In this document: positions 21,709 to 35,314 of the stretch, piece after piece | How positions within the stretch are numbered: the stretch's first letter is position 1 | Layout of the letters: each line of letters opens with the position of its first letter | NCBI GenBank assembly: GCA_020736575.1 | Contig: JAGPYM010000001.1 | Coordinates: 372,001 to 436,000, forward strand | From: Thelonectria olida | Taxonomy: Eukaryota > Ascomycota > Sordariomycetes > Hypocreales > Nectriaceae | Reading direction: 5' to 3' | DNA: 64,000 nucleotides | Notes under the pieces: model-generated | What the model saw: the letters and a program-made list of their open reading frames with translations, nothing else | Database searches by the model: none | What the model was told of the DNA's origin: nothing | Position numbers and translations under genes: made by a program

Positions 21709-21727
21709 ACATGATAGACATGATAGA
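21706..21727 (+). repeat. Tandem stop-codon repeat after omega-amidase
   Basis: The 9-bp unit TAGACATGA occurs twice and a third, diverged copy follows. In the omega-amidase frame it reads TAG-ACA-TGA-TAG-ACA-TGA-TAG, that is, five stop codons in 21 nt. Confidence 0.85.
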
Positions 21728-22063
21728 ACATGCATGGGAATTATTTAGATGAAAGTAAGCGAATGTATGATATTCATGAATGAAAATTTAAACGACCATA
21801 ATTACTGGCAATCACTTTACGCACACTACAAAATATCACTTTGTCACTAGGAACGAAGAAAAGACACCGCTGGTTTGTCGTCAGGCATCGTGACGAGACC
21901 TTGCTCTGGAGCATAGCCAAGCCTTCATTTCTGTGTTTTCATGCGCAGTAAGCGCTCTCAAGAATTCTATAAGACCACCATGGTCTTGCCAAGTTTCCGT
22001 TTTGAAATCCAATCGCAATTCCGCCCTGCTGTCAACCGGCCGCTCCTCCACGACGTCTTGGCC
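21709..22063. other. Convergent gap, omega-amidase / spermidine synthase
   Basis: 355 bp of 3' flanking DNA of two convergent genes, AT-rich between 21.73 and 21.86 kb. Nothing else is seen. Confidence 0.55.
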
Positions 22064-23725
<1,662 letters not shown>

Positions 23726-26700
23726 TTTTGTGGTTGTTACGACGGAGCGCGAAAAGGCGAGAGGAGCAAAGAGCAAGCGAGTTTGAGGCGACGAGTCGAA
23801 TCTTGATCCAAGGAACAGGTGCAAGGTCGATGTTGGAAGAGGTGGGAGAGGGCGCTTCTTATGAGTGACGCCAGAAAACCTTCTTGGGTATGTGCGCACT
23901 GGTGGGGGGAAAATTTTCGACGCCCACCGCTGCCGGGTCAGAACCTGTGATGTGTTCATGCCCGGAGCCATGGTCTGGCTTGCTCTTTGATCGGGCAGCG
24001 ACGGGCGCACAGTCAAAAAAGAGCCTTTCTCTCTATATGTTAATCCTGGTTCCTAGTCCCTTTCGATATTTGTTGCCTTGTGCTGTCCCAGAACACAGAG
24101 CACAGAGTACAAAATACAGGGTCTGAAGCAGCTTTGTCGTACCAGTTACGGATACCGCTCCCCTGGTTGACGTGTGTCTACTCCAGACCGGACGTATGAT
24201 ATTGTAGTCTGTACCCAGACCGGCTGCGTGCCGACTGGAAGCGGTGGCCCCTTGCTGTTACTCTGACCTCTCTTACCGACCAAGATGGACGAATCAACGT
24301 GCCGGGAGGAGCCTTGGTTGAGGTTGAAGCCTCCAAGGCTCTTACCTTGAAGCCGCTCGCTTCTCAGAATCTTTCCGTTCCGGGCAGTGTGCACGTCACT
24401 CTGAAGCTTGAGACGTGGGGTGGTGGAACCTGGAGTGATGCAGATGAGAATCAACAGTGGCTTCTTTCATGGGCACGTTCAATGCGGAAGCCAACAACCA
24501 ACAGCAAACTGGTAAATCGCTTGATTAATGAAGCGTCATTTCAATGACATGGCGATACTAAGGTCCCTGTTATGTTGTCATGCTGTGGAGTTATCGAGGC
24601 TGGCTGGGACATGGTCCCATTCGCTGGCGGTGTCTATTCTCAGGACAATTTGTAAGGCTGCAAAGAAGTTAAATGTTTAAATGGTAATGAACGAATCAGA
24701 AGAGCCTGAAAGAAACTTAAGCAGTTAGGTAGCCGCCCGCTTAACGTACGTACGTAGTAACTTCTCCTCAAGTCGAGCCAGTGCCAATGCCTCCTCCATC
24801 TTCTAATTATCATCCTCAACTCCTCATCAATTCGTTTGTCCCTATCGGCCTGTCGGTCTTGTTCTCCGCTCTCGTTTTTTTTTCTCTCCGGCCGTGGCTT
24901 GCAAGGGTATGGATTGGCCTGTCGGAAAGAAAACACTCACATCTCATTGGGCACCCATTGGGTGAATCAAGGGAATAAGACCTTTGAACCCGGACTTATG
25001 TAAGTGCTGTTCCACGAAGTAACTCAGGTACCTGCGTTCGTGTGGGTAAGAGCTTGCGTCCTAGCTGATGATGCGTCTTTTCTTGCACCTTCCTCTATCG
25101 TGCCCGCAAAGATATTGCAAGGACTTACACACCGAATAATGCATAAGCCCCAATGACGTAGTAGCTTGTCCTTATGTCAGCCCATGGACTCCATTCTTAG
25201 AATGTTTCTGCCTCTAGGCATTCACACGGCACACCGGTCCCTAGTTTTCGCATTGGCCACGAAACCGTTGGGTGCTTGAATCATGATATGGCCACTCAGA
25301 GAAGTGGAAGACGGATAGAAGCCGGCTGCCGGAAACACGCCGGCCCGAGCATGACTCCAAACTGATACTATAAAGTGCTCTAGAAGTCCAGACAGAAGTA
25401 GTTCGATATATTGGGTAAGGTAGCTGGACAAGGATCTAGGATATTGTCAGTTCAGCCAAATGAATCAGGGAAGTAAAAATTCCATCAAGCGAGATAGCCG
25501 TCAAAATCTTTAGTTCGCCCAGCTGAACCTAGGGCAAGGCAGGTGCAAGTGCCGTCCTGTTTTGAATGCGAGTCCGTCGTGATGCACGGGAGAAAGGGAC
25601 GAACGACGTTGTTGTCTCCTTCCCATGATTCATTTTCTTTTTTTTGCTTTTGTTTCCTCCCCCTTACCAAACCCCCATCTCGTCTCTTCTCTCTCCTCCG
25701 CCACCACAAGTTTTCTTCGTCTTCTCCATCTGTGCGCTGCCGCTTCCGCTGCGGATGCGGAGTCGGAATACTAGTCGCGTCCCGGTTGTTTGGACCTTGC
25801 TTTGTTTCTGTCTACTTTTGTCGCGCCATGCAGCTATACCAGCCTTGCCGAGTTCCTTCTGGTTAAGCTGTTTCTCCAGTTGCAGCTACTGGGACCGAAA
25901 AAGCAAAACGTCAAATGCGACTCTGTAATACCGGCAACCAGGAGAGCGGAAAGCTTTCCTGCTCGATAGATGCTCATCAGAAACGCCAGATACCTTGGGG
26001 AAAATCAGGAGATTCGGGCACAACAGCCAATCACTTCGCTCCATATTCGAGAAGCCAACGCTCCACCATTTTGTCCAGAAGAAAACGAGAAACGAAGCAT
26101 GGACCACCCAGGGTGGCATGTTCTGGGAGTACCGACGCCCCTGAGGTGCTGGCTGGACAAGTCCTGTCATGCTTGACTTTTTGGGGATACAACTTGAAAC
26201 CAGCGCAGGAGACTAAGCGGCACCGTTGTTGAAGGCGAACGTTGCAGCAGGAATTTTATCATCCTGGCCTACAAGGATCCCATCTGTTCGGGCACTGCCT
26301 CCCACTTCCGGCCCTCTGCAGGCTGAGGTTTGGGGGGATCGGCACTCGCACACGACGCTCCATGAGCCTTCAGTGGGAACGAACCCATTCCTGCTCCCTC
26401 GGAGTCAATGCCCATTCTCAACCCCAACCAAGAGGCTCAACGGACAAAATGGAGCCTGGCCGCTGGTCATCATCTTGTTTCCCCTGCCAGTGACACTTGT
26501 TTTATTGACAAACCCCAGCATTCCTGTTTCTGGTACCTGCATTCGCCTTTTAGTCATCCATGTCCCGCGACGATCCCCGAGGACCGTTGCAGTCTGGGGC
26601 TAGCAGAATGGCGAGGTTTGCTCGTCTCGACCAGGCCCCTGACCGCGGACCGATACACCAACGCCGGCCGTTACCCGCTTTTGCAGGGTAGGTGGTGAGT

Positions 26701-29535
26701 CGAGACGGCCATGCACAGCACTTCCCCGGTGTCTGGTCATTTCTCCAACGGAGGAGACTCAAACGCCCCGGCGACTGATTACGTGCGCCCAGCTCGGTCT
26801 GCGCTGTAGTTAACCTTTTTTTGTGGTCTTGGACGACCACAGATGTGAACGGAGAAGTCGGTCCAGAGTTTGTCCTCTGATATGTCAAAATGGATCTGCA
26901 AAGTATAAGTTGGCTGCCATACGCCACCTTAGTGTTCGCCTGACCATCTGGGAATTCCGTGTGGACTCAGGTTGCACCGATGGATTTCAACCTGAGAATC
27001 GCGTGCGGCCTGGCAGGAGAGAAACGTTTTCCTCGCCCACAGTGGTGGAGCTGTTCAACGCCATGCCCGAGTTTCCATGTTTTAGCGCAATCTCGTTTTC
27101 TACGGATAACTATGGATGGCACTTCATTAATTATCAACCGCTTTATGATGAGGCAAAGTGCCGCTCAAATCCACTTTTAGGCCAGTCTCTCGATGGCCAT
27201 TACATACACATCAACTGGGAAAGTAATTTGCTGAAATTGGCCAAAATGTTGAGATGCAACCGGTCACATCCCGCCATGCACACAGCCTTTGATGGCGTTG
27301 AGGATTCGCATACTTTCTGGGCAGGAGAGGAGCCTAACCTAGTCAGCTCTCGATGAGGCACTTGCTTGCTGGTCCAAACCTTACAAGGTGCTGCATACGG
27401 ATTTGGTCGTTTGTCTACCAGTGATAACCGTTGCATCGATCAAGGTCAAACTCATCTGGAATGAATCACGAACATGAAAATCTCCCTAAGGCTTACTCAA
27501 AGCCAAGCACTTCTTCCAAGACCTCCTAAGAGCCTTGGTGGCCGACTAAGTGTTGGGGATGGTTTCACGGGTCCCGTTCGAGCTGATTACTACCAAGTAC
27601 GTACTTTGTACGATATGTCAATGGGGACCAGCTTCTTGAGGGTACTTCCGTCGTCGTGGAGTTCGGGGCAACAGTCGGCTCGTGGCGGCGGCGTCACTTA
27701 CGTGAAGCCAGACGGATTCGGATTAGCGATGAAGCTTCTGCAAGTGGCGGCTCCTCAGACGGATGGATCCAAGCCTCCAAGTCGCATCAACTCGTGTCGT
27801 GGGACGAAGTTGCAGCATTCTCGGATCTCTGGGGGACGAGGCCAGACCAGGCAAGCCCAGGGACATAGACGCGGCTGAAGATTCCGACGAGGCCAAGCAA
27901 AGGAGAAGACTGAAGAAATTAGGTTGGGGTCGCGGTTAGGACATTTTGGACATTGCCGTGGACGTGGCTACTGTCACACGAGGCAACAAGCTGAAGACGG
28001 AGGGCGACGAACCCTATTGTTCTGCTCATGTCAGTGGCAATGGCGATGACAGTGACATGTTCTGACACGGGTTGGGCTGGTCACACCGCGCGCGCCCACA
28101 TGGCAAGGGAACACAGACGCATGGCCAGAAGAGGTGCCGACGACGGCGGCAGTGGACAGTGGTACTTAGGGACTGGAGGCATTCATGGGCTTCTTAGCCG
28201 TGGGATAGTGAGTGAGGGTACGAATGAGCCGCCGCCCTCCCGTGGCTAGATTGAGATGGTAGCTTGGGTCCGGCTTGGTTCATGGTGGGTAGCAGGGTGC
28301 GGCATCCCACCACCGCAGGACGGATGGTGTTTGTTTTAAGGGGGGGCCCGCGTCTCTTTTTTCTTCTTCGCGCATTCTTGGGGGTTGCCATGGCCATGGA
28401 GGTGTTCGTCGGGCAAGCATCCCAACTGGGCGGAGACGGGCATGGGAGGGGAAAGTCAAAGGCTCCTGAGGCGGGCAAAGAGCAGAGGACACTGGACATT
28501 AGAGAGCAGGGGGAGAGAGGCAGTGGATTCAGGAACAAACCAGGTCCCTGGACAAGTCCCTGGTCTGGGTGTTCGCGGGCGTCGTGGTGCATGGAGGTCG
28601 CAACTTGCACGCAGTGAAGCAGGCTCCATCCATTCCAAGCTTGGCTGCTTGCTCAGAAAGAGAGAAGAGCGCGTCGGGTCTTGTCGACTTGAAGCCGTGG
28701 CCGCTGAGGGCCGCCTGGCCCGTCTCATGGACCCTTGCAAGTGGAGGACCAGTATTTTCGGGACCTCAGGCGTCTCCCTCACCATGCTACGACGCTATTC
28801 CGGGAATGGATACTTCTATCCCCGAGGTTCCTCGACTGGGCTACGTACCTTGGGCAGGCCTGGCGATCAAGCCCAGTCTTGCAATGGATGATGGATGGAA
28901 GGCCCTTGCCGGCGCCTGCCCACAAGCCCGTCGCCCACTCCACCCTCACGCCAACGCCAGTGGCCCCCCTGCAACCTGCGACCTGCAACCGATGCTGCTT
29001 GGTGCTGGTGCTGGTTCGGGCACCCGCCTGCTGCTGAATCCGAAAAGGATAATCCCATCTTAATAAAGGGACCTCTTAGCCCATCCCGTCTACGGAGCTT
29101 CTGCGCAAGGGAATGTTTTTTCTTTTGCGCCATCGCCGATACATTAACATACCTGCCCTCCCCAACCCCGACCGTCGAGCTCGGCCCCTCCTCCTGGTCT
29201 TGACAATATCCCATACCTGACATTGTTCGAGAACGAGCACACCCTCTCCATCACCACCTCTGTCTTTGTCCCTCGACGCCGCCATCCCTGCATCCCGTCA
29301 CCTGGGACTCGCTCAAAACCTACGAAACCTTCCTTTGACAACGGTCAACGCGAGACCTGACCCGTGATTGCGAATCCCCTTCGTCTTGCCACTTGCGCCT
29401 AGAATCGACCATTTAATATCGCCAGCATCCGGCTTCTCGTCCTCAGCTCGACGACGTTCACTTTGCCCATTTGCGGCTCGCCCACGACATAGACGATACC
29501 GATCCGATTCGCTGTTGGATCCCCCGCCCACCACA
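23726..29535. other. Long gap upstream of spe3 and gna-2
   Basis: 5.8 kb between divergent genes. The left end is the spe3 promoter; the last 400-450 bp is a likely G-alpha leader. At 25.63-25.72 kb there is a pyrimidine-rich stretch that looks like a core promoter or leader on the plus strand, yet no convincing gene follows. Weak open frames with true ATGs lie at 25915-26232, 27063-27356 and 27763-27939. None has a recognised domain. The part from 24.5 to 25.2 kb is AT-rich. Confidence 0.5.
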
Positions 29536-30903
29536 ATGTGTTTTGGCGGCCGAGACAAGGGCGATCGCGGCACTGCTCGCTCAAAGGAGCTGGACCGACA
29601 GATCCGCCAAGATGAGAAGCGAATGTCCAAGGAGGTCAAGCTGCTCCTGCTAGGTACGTGCTTGTGATTCCCTTCCCTCCCGACAATGACCTCGCGCTGA
29701 CATGGTGTCGCAATCTTATAGGAGCTGGAGAGTCTGGCAAATCAACAGTACTCAAGCAGATGAAGCTCATCTATTCACAAGGCTTCAGTAAGAATGAGAA
29801 GCTCGAGTGGAAGCCCGTCGTCTTCAGCAACATCGTCCAGTCATTCAAGGTCATCTTCGAGGCCATGCAAGAGCTTCAGATCCATTTTGAGAACCCAGAC
29901 AACGAGGTAAGCGACCTTTTCTCTCGCCAATTCTCGAGGGTTTCCGTTGGGACCCGAGATTGTGTGGCGGGGCGCTGTCGCATGGGATTGTGGCATTTGT
30001 GAGACAACAGTTTTGCTAACAGAAGCACCAGAAACACATGGCCCACATCCTTGTCGACTACGAGATCAGTCCCCAGGAGCGAATGCCTGTGGATTACCTG
30101 GAGCCGGTGAAATCTCTATGGGCAGACAGCGGCGTAAAGGCAGCCATTGCCAAGGGCAATGAGTACGCGCTCCACGACAACCTTACATAGTGAGTGCTTC
30201 CCCTGTGCCTGGTGGCCCAGACTTGTATGCTGACTCGACTTCAGTTTCATCTCAGACGTTGACAGAATTTGGGACGAAGACTACGTGCCCAATGACCAAG
30301 ATTTGCTTCGATCTCGCCTGAGGACAACGGGTATCACCGAGACCATCTTCGATCTCGGCCAATTGACGTACCGAATGTTTGATGTGGGTGGTCAGCGATC
30401 GGAGCGCAAGAAGTGGATCCACTGCTTCGAGAACGTCAACTGTTTGCTTTTCCTGGTGGCCATTAGTGGCTATGACCAATGTTTGGTCGAGGACAAGGAC
30501 GGGGTGAGTCTCTCCTTGCCGAGCAACAAGAGAAATCAATGCTAACCATTGGATTCAGAACCAAATGAACGAGGCCTTGATGCTGTGGGAGTCGATTGCC
30601 AACTCGCATTGGTTCATCAAGTCTGCCCTCATTCTATTCCTCAACAAGATGGACCTTTTCAAGGAGAAGCTGCCCAAGAGCCCCATCACCGACCATGGAT
30701 TCACCGACTACCACGGCCCCAAGGACGACTACAAGGCCGCGAGCAAGTACTTTTTGGACAAGTTCCGCGCATTGAACCGAAACACCGAGAAGGAAATCTA
30801 CGGACACTTCACCAACGCCACCGACACCAACCTCTTGAAGATCACCATGGCCTCTGTGCAAGACATGATCATCCAGCGCAACCTAAAGCAGCTCATTCTA
30901 TAA
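29536..30903 (+). CDS. gna-2: G protein alpha subunit, group II (GNA-2 type)
   Basis: Five exons (29536-29653, 29722-29906, 30032-30189, 30245-30503, 30559-30903) give 354 aa. All nucleotide-binding elements are present: P-loop GAGESGKS (40-47), switch I with R178 and T181 ([12 protein letters not shown]), switch [10 protein letters not shown] with Gln204, NKMD (269-272) and TNATDT (325-330). The sequence follows Neurospora GNA-2 closely, including [12 protein letters not shown] and [21 protein letters not shown]. The C terminus NLKQLIL lacks the Cys at -4 that pertussis toxin modifies in Gi. The N terminus is MCFGG, with Cys rather than Gly at position 2, so classical myristoylation is not expected and palmitoylation is the likely anchor. 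Group II subunits act with GNA-1/GNA-3 homologues in nutrient sensing and growth. Confidence 0.97.
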
Positions 30904-32840
30904 GGCCAAAGTTGTCTTTGTAGAAAATGCTTTCAGGCGTAACACGCAGAGTACGGACCGACTCTCGGCTCACTTGACCACAAACACCTGTGCTCAAAAC
31001 CATAACAAGGAGATTAACATGTCTCCCTTGAGCCCAGCGGCATTCTGTTACTGAATTTGTGGCTTATTCATTCCGGCGGCGCAATTTTGTTTTTCGCATC
31101 TGTACCAAGCGCGAGCGGCTTTCTTGCTCATATAACGGCGCCAGACGCCATCCAGCTCGCGGCGCAGCTGAGAGCGTCTCTCTGTTCTGTCTTTTTACTA
31201 TACATATTCCCCACCGGCCCCGAAAGTGCGGTAGGGGGGGTTATAGATTGCTGGGCCCCAGGTACGAGTCGGCCATGGAGGCCAGAGGCCTCTGGAGGAA
31301 GAGACCGGGACGAGGAGAACGGCGAAGATGGATAGAGCGGCTCATTTGGAATTTGGTGTGGAAAAAATGTTGTTTTGTTTTGTAGGTATGATACCAACCA
31401 GAGTGCTTGTAATTTTCAAGCCGTATGCTTGAGAAGACGGGATGATGCATGCTGTCTCGTTGCAGACAGTAGCAAGCACAAATGATGTGACGATAATTCT
31501 TTTTATTTAGTATTTAAACACCCCCCAGAAGAAGAAAGAAAAAAATAAAGCATCAAATCAGGACAAACCTTGAAGTCTACAAACACGGAGGTGGCTTGCT
31601 CGCTTGCTCCATTCTCCACGGCGGCGGCGGGAGTTGGGGTGTCATGGAATGTGTGTGTGTCTGTGTGTTCATGCAGGACGGAGGCGCGCGTGGCGTGCTG
31701 ATCAATGATGAAATGATGCTTGGGCCACCTTGAGGGCCGGGGTCGTCATGGTCTCCTGGATGCCGTGCAGATGGGGAGATGAAAATCTGTGCGTTGCATG
31801 CTGGCTGGGCTGGGCTGGTTGGTTGGCTGTCGAGTGCTTCATTGTGTATGACTGAGTCGTGATGGCCAGATACCGGGCGGTGATGAGCTGGTGCGTGTTT
31901 TCTCCTGGGCATATCACGAGAGCCATAAGGTTGTTGACGGGTACCTGGATAACAACCAAGTGACAACAGAGCGCCCAGTCACACCTTATCGCCGATGGGC
32001 GTGGCAAAAACAACACGAGTAGATCGTTTTCAACGCCATGTCCGAGTCAGATGCAGCCCGGCACGTTTTCCATCCGACACGTTTTTTTCTTGAAGCTGCC
32101 CAGGATGCAAAAGAACAGCCATGTTGCCTGCTTGTGCTCGGTGGGGGGGACCGTGGAAGGATCGACAGGCAGGCAGCTTCAGGTGAGGCACTCTGTTTGC
32201 GACGCGGGATTGAAGTCGATAGATTGATGGAATCGCTATAGCTAATCACGGCATGCGCCTGTGCGCTACATGCATGCTGTCGTTTGACATGTTGGACACC
32301 CCAGGGCCTACAATCATGAGCGGGCAACCTCTTTTCATTTTAGCAGCTTCATCAGTTAAACAGATGCTATTATTCATATTTACCAGGAGCTTCTCAATAA
32401 CGTCATTTCAGGAATAATCGAATATCAGTAGAGTTTTCTACTATTCTAGCTAACGCAGCTAGAAACATCATTGCCCTGTTTCGGACAAGTATGCCTAGGT
32501 GTATAGATCTTGTCTCGGATCTTCCAATGTCTTCTCATCATGTCTCATTTCAAAAGGGAGCGCTGCTACCTAGACATGGACTGAGTCGCACCCTCTCCGT
32601 CCAGCATGCCCTGATCCCGATCCTGAGCACTCAGTAGCACCGCCTGCTTCATCTCTCTGAGGGTTGCTCGGCAGGCCTCTGAGTTGCGAGCCCAGGCTCT
32701 CTGTGTAAGTGGATACGGTGCGTAGTGTTGTTACTGGAGTAAAGGGGGCCAACATTGATGTAAATGCTCGGCTCGAGCATCCTGGGCTGGGAGCTGTCCT
32801 GTCATAACACGCAGTTTGCGTGCATGAAACCTCCCCGGAT
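30904..32840. other. Convergent gap, gna-2 / MYG1
   Basis: 1.9 kb holding the 3' flanks of two convergent genes. The only structure noted is an inverted repeat at 32444-32464 (8-bp arms TTCTAGCT/AGCTAGAA, 5-nt loop). No gene is supported. Confidence 0.55.
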
Positions 32841-33896
32841 TTAAGCCGCAAGGGCCTTGTCGGCCATGGCCTTAGCACCCTCAAACGTCTTGTTGCCGCC
32901 AATGAAGCCAGCAGCGTGGACGAAGACATTGCCGGGGATGCCGTTGATACCATCCAACTCCTCGTCGCGGAAGCCTCTCCACGCCTCGGGCAAGGGCTTT
33001 CGGCTGACGAACGAGTCCTTGCTCTCGGGGACGCACTGGATACGCCACTTTGCACCGGGGCCGGGCTTCTCGGGGTACAGAACGTACAGCACAGAGGGCG
33101 TGCCGTCCTCGAGGTTGTACAGATGCTCCTTCCACGGCACAGACTGACCCTCGAGGACCAGAAGACGGCCCTGGGGGTCGTAGGCCGAGCGCTTGTCAAA
33201 GGCTTGCTGGACAATGGTGCGGGCGGGCAGCCACGAGTCGGCGTAGTTGTCGAGCTCGCGGTCAAACTCCTCGCCGATGCGGGCGCTCGCCTTGTTGAAA
33301 CGGGTGTCCTCGGCAGCCTGGGCCTCGACGGGGTCCGAGGGCCGGGGCTCGTTCCACTTGGGGTTCAGACGGCCGACGACGGCACCGAGCCCGAATCCGC
33401 CCTCGCTGAAGTTCTTCTCGAGACCGGCCGCGGCGATGGCCTTGGGGTCGTAGACGGAAACGCCGTTGTCGTGGGCGTCGAGGGCTTCAACGAAGTTCTC
33501 GTACATGCGGTTGTAGAGCAGCTCGACGTCGGGAGAGTCAACAGGGAGTCCGAGACGCTGGGCAATGATGGCACGGCCAAAGTGCAAGAAGACGAGACCG
33601 GCGCTGGACAGCTTGGTGTTGCGGCCGGGGAAGGTCGTAGTGAAGCCGCGCTGGTGGTGATCGAAGCGACGGGCTTCGGCGTCGTACTCACCGCCGACAT
33701 CGACGACGGTGTGGCAGGCGGCAAGCTTCTCAGCGTCGCGGGTGCGGACGAGGTTGGCGTTGGTGTAGGTGGGGAGGAGACGGAGCATGTGGACGGCGAG
33801 GGCCTCGTCAGCGTGGAAGGCGCCGTTGTGGGTGCCGATGCTGACGGCGGAAGCCTTGACTGATTCGGCCATTGTGCTGATGAAGCGACGGTACAT
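32841..33896 (-). CDS. MYG1 family exonuclease
   Basis: An intronless frame of 351 aa. MYG1 (UPF0160) proteins are DHH-like 3'-5' RNA exonucleases found in nucleus/nucleolus and mitochondria in animals. Metal-binding motifs are visible: THNGAFHADEALA (H23, H28, D30), VVDVGGEYD (D66) and RFDHHQRGF (D79, H80, H81). The C-terminal half has the family blocks GRLLVLEGQSVPWKEHLY and FVHAAGFIGGNKTFEGA. The first eight residues (MYRRFIST) look like the start of a weak mitochondrial presequence. A second Met at position 9 (ATG at 33870-33872) would give a form without it. Upstream, the minus strand is strongly pyrimidine-rich between 33.94 and 33.99 kb, as expected for a fungal leader. Confidence 0.95.
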   Translation of the reverse strand: MYRRFISTMAESVKASAVSIGTHNGAFHADEALAVHMLRLLPTYTNANLVRTRDAEKLAACHTVVDVGGEYDAEARRFDHHQRGFTTTFPGRNTKLSSAGLVFLHFGRAIIAQRLGLPVDSPDVELLYNRMYENFVEALDAHDNGVSVYDPKAIAAAGLEKNFSEGGFGLGAVVGRLNPKWNEPRPSDPVEAQAAEDTRFNKASARIGEEFDRELDNYADSWLPARTIVQQAFDKRSAYDPQGRLLVLEGQSVPWKEHLYNLEDGTPSVLYVLYPEKPGPGAKWRIQCVPESKDSFVSRKPLPEAWRGFRDEELDGINGIPGNVFVHAAGFIGGNKTFEGAKAMADKALAA

Positions 33897-35314
33897 ATAC
33901 GAATGGGTTGGTGTTGTTTTGGTGAAAGGTCGAAGGAAAGAGTGCGGGGAGGAGGGGAGGAGGGGAGGGGGAGGGGGAGAAGAAGTTTTCGTTGGTGGTT
34001 TGGGTTATGGAGTAGCACAGCGAGTTATTGGTAAATGTGTGTGTACGAATAAGCAACGAAGAAACAAGGACAACCTAGCCACCAGCCAATAGCTCAGTTA
34101 GATGCTCCTTTGTCAATTTCATTTTTCTTATACTTGTTTGTTTATGTAGCTTCGAATTTGACCAGTTTATTCCAGCAATTGGTCTTGATCTCAATATCGA
34201 TGAGGCGTCCTTTCAGCTCAGAAGGTCGTTTTTCACACCGACCAATCAAACTTGCCCTATTAGACTTCACACTCCACAGATTGAGCTTCACGCAGCGGTG
34301 CTCAGCATCATCGAAGGACGTGGGGCATAGTGAGCTTCAACGGGGTCAAGATCGTAACCGCATGACGGATGATTATGTATCCGGAGTCATTTCTTACAAA
34401 AACCAACCTATTCTAAGTCTGTATTGAAAGAACCTCCTTCCTCTAATTTTCCCAAGTCTTAATAAGTAGCTCCTTTACCTACATAGGTAGATAGGTATAT
34501 CTTTTCAACAAACCTTGAGACTGTGAAGATAGGCACAACAGCAACAGTAACACGAACACATTCGCTATCCAGCACTCGTTAACATAACCAGTATGCCTTG
34601 CTGAACTCTGGACCTAGGTATTGGAGCTTTAATGATAACCCTCCAAGACCGTTGGCCGGAACAACTTTACTACTCATGACCACTAAACCTGGACAATGTT
34701 GTTGCAGCTCGAATAGGGGTAACCTGCTTGTGGCAAGTCTCTCCTCATCCAAGAGCCTTCGAGGAAGCTATAATTAAACTATAAGCCAAGTTTCTTGAGA
34801 GGCTTGATGGAAGGATTGGTGGCTAATACAGTAAGAAAGGGCGTGACCATAGCAAAGGAGGCTTATTAGAAGAGGAATACTCAACTGTAATTTCAGTCGG
34901 GCCATAATATTACCGATCGGAACAGCATCACAACAGGCTAAAAGCCCGCGAGGCTTTCGAAAGCCTGTCAATTTACCACTTCCACATTGCAAGTAGCTAA
35001 AACGAGGAAATACATGATAACTTATGAAGGGGATCAGACGAGAAACTTGTCTACACCCCATATGAAAACAAATTTATCCGAACGATTTCGGATCGAAACA
35101 AGTCACTCACTCCTTGCAAGCGAACCAGAAACTTTGTCCTTCCCAAACGCCAACTGTGCGAATACTCGTAAGTCATCAAAAACAATACCCGCAAACCGTT
35201 GACAGTTCTTCCTTCCTTCTGCCCCATCCCCTTTCCTCGGAGCCTCGTACAACCTGTAACCGTCCAAAATCTCGCGCTAGTTTTCGTCGTGCCCAGCAGT
35301 CAATCAAACTGCAC
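33897..35314. other. Gap with AT-rich tract, MYG1 / endosulfine
   Basis: 1.4 kb. The left 100 bp is the pyrimidine-rich MYG1 leader (minus strand). From about 34.1 to 35.1 kb the DNA is clearly richer in A+T than the rest of the window, with many short TAGGTA-type words, and shows no open frame of note. It could be a decayed repeat. No gene is seen. Confidence 0.5.

Noticed and set aside
32820..33863. 347-codon plus-strand frame opposite MYG1
   Set aside because: Shadow of MYG1. Its Val/Gly/Glu-rich content mirrors the real codons.
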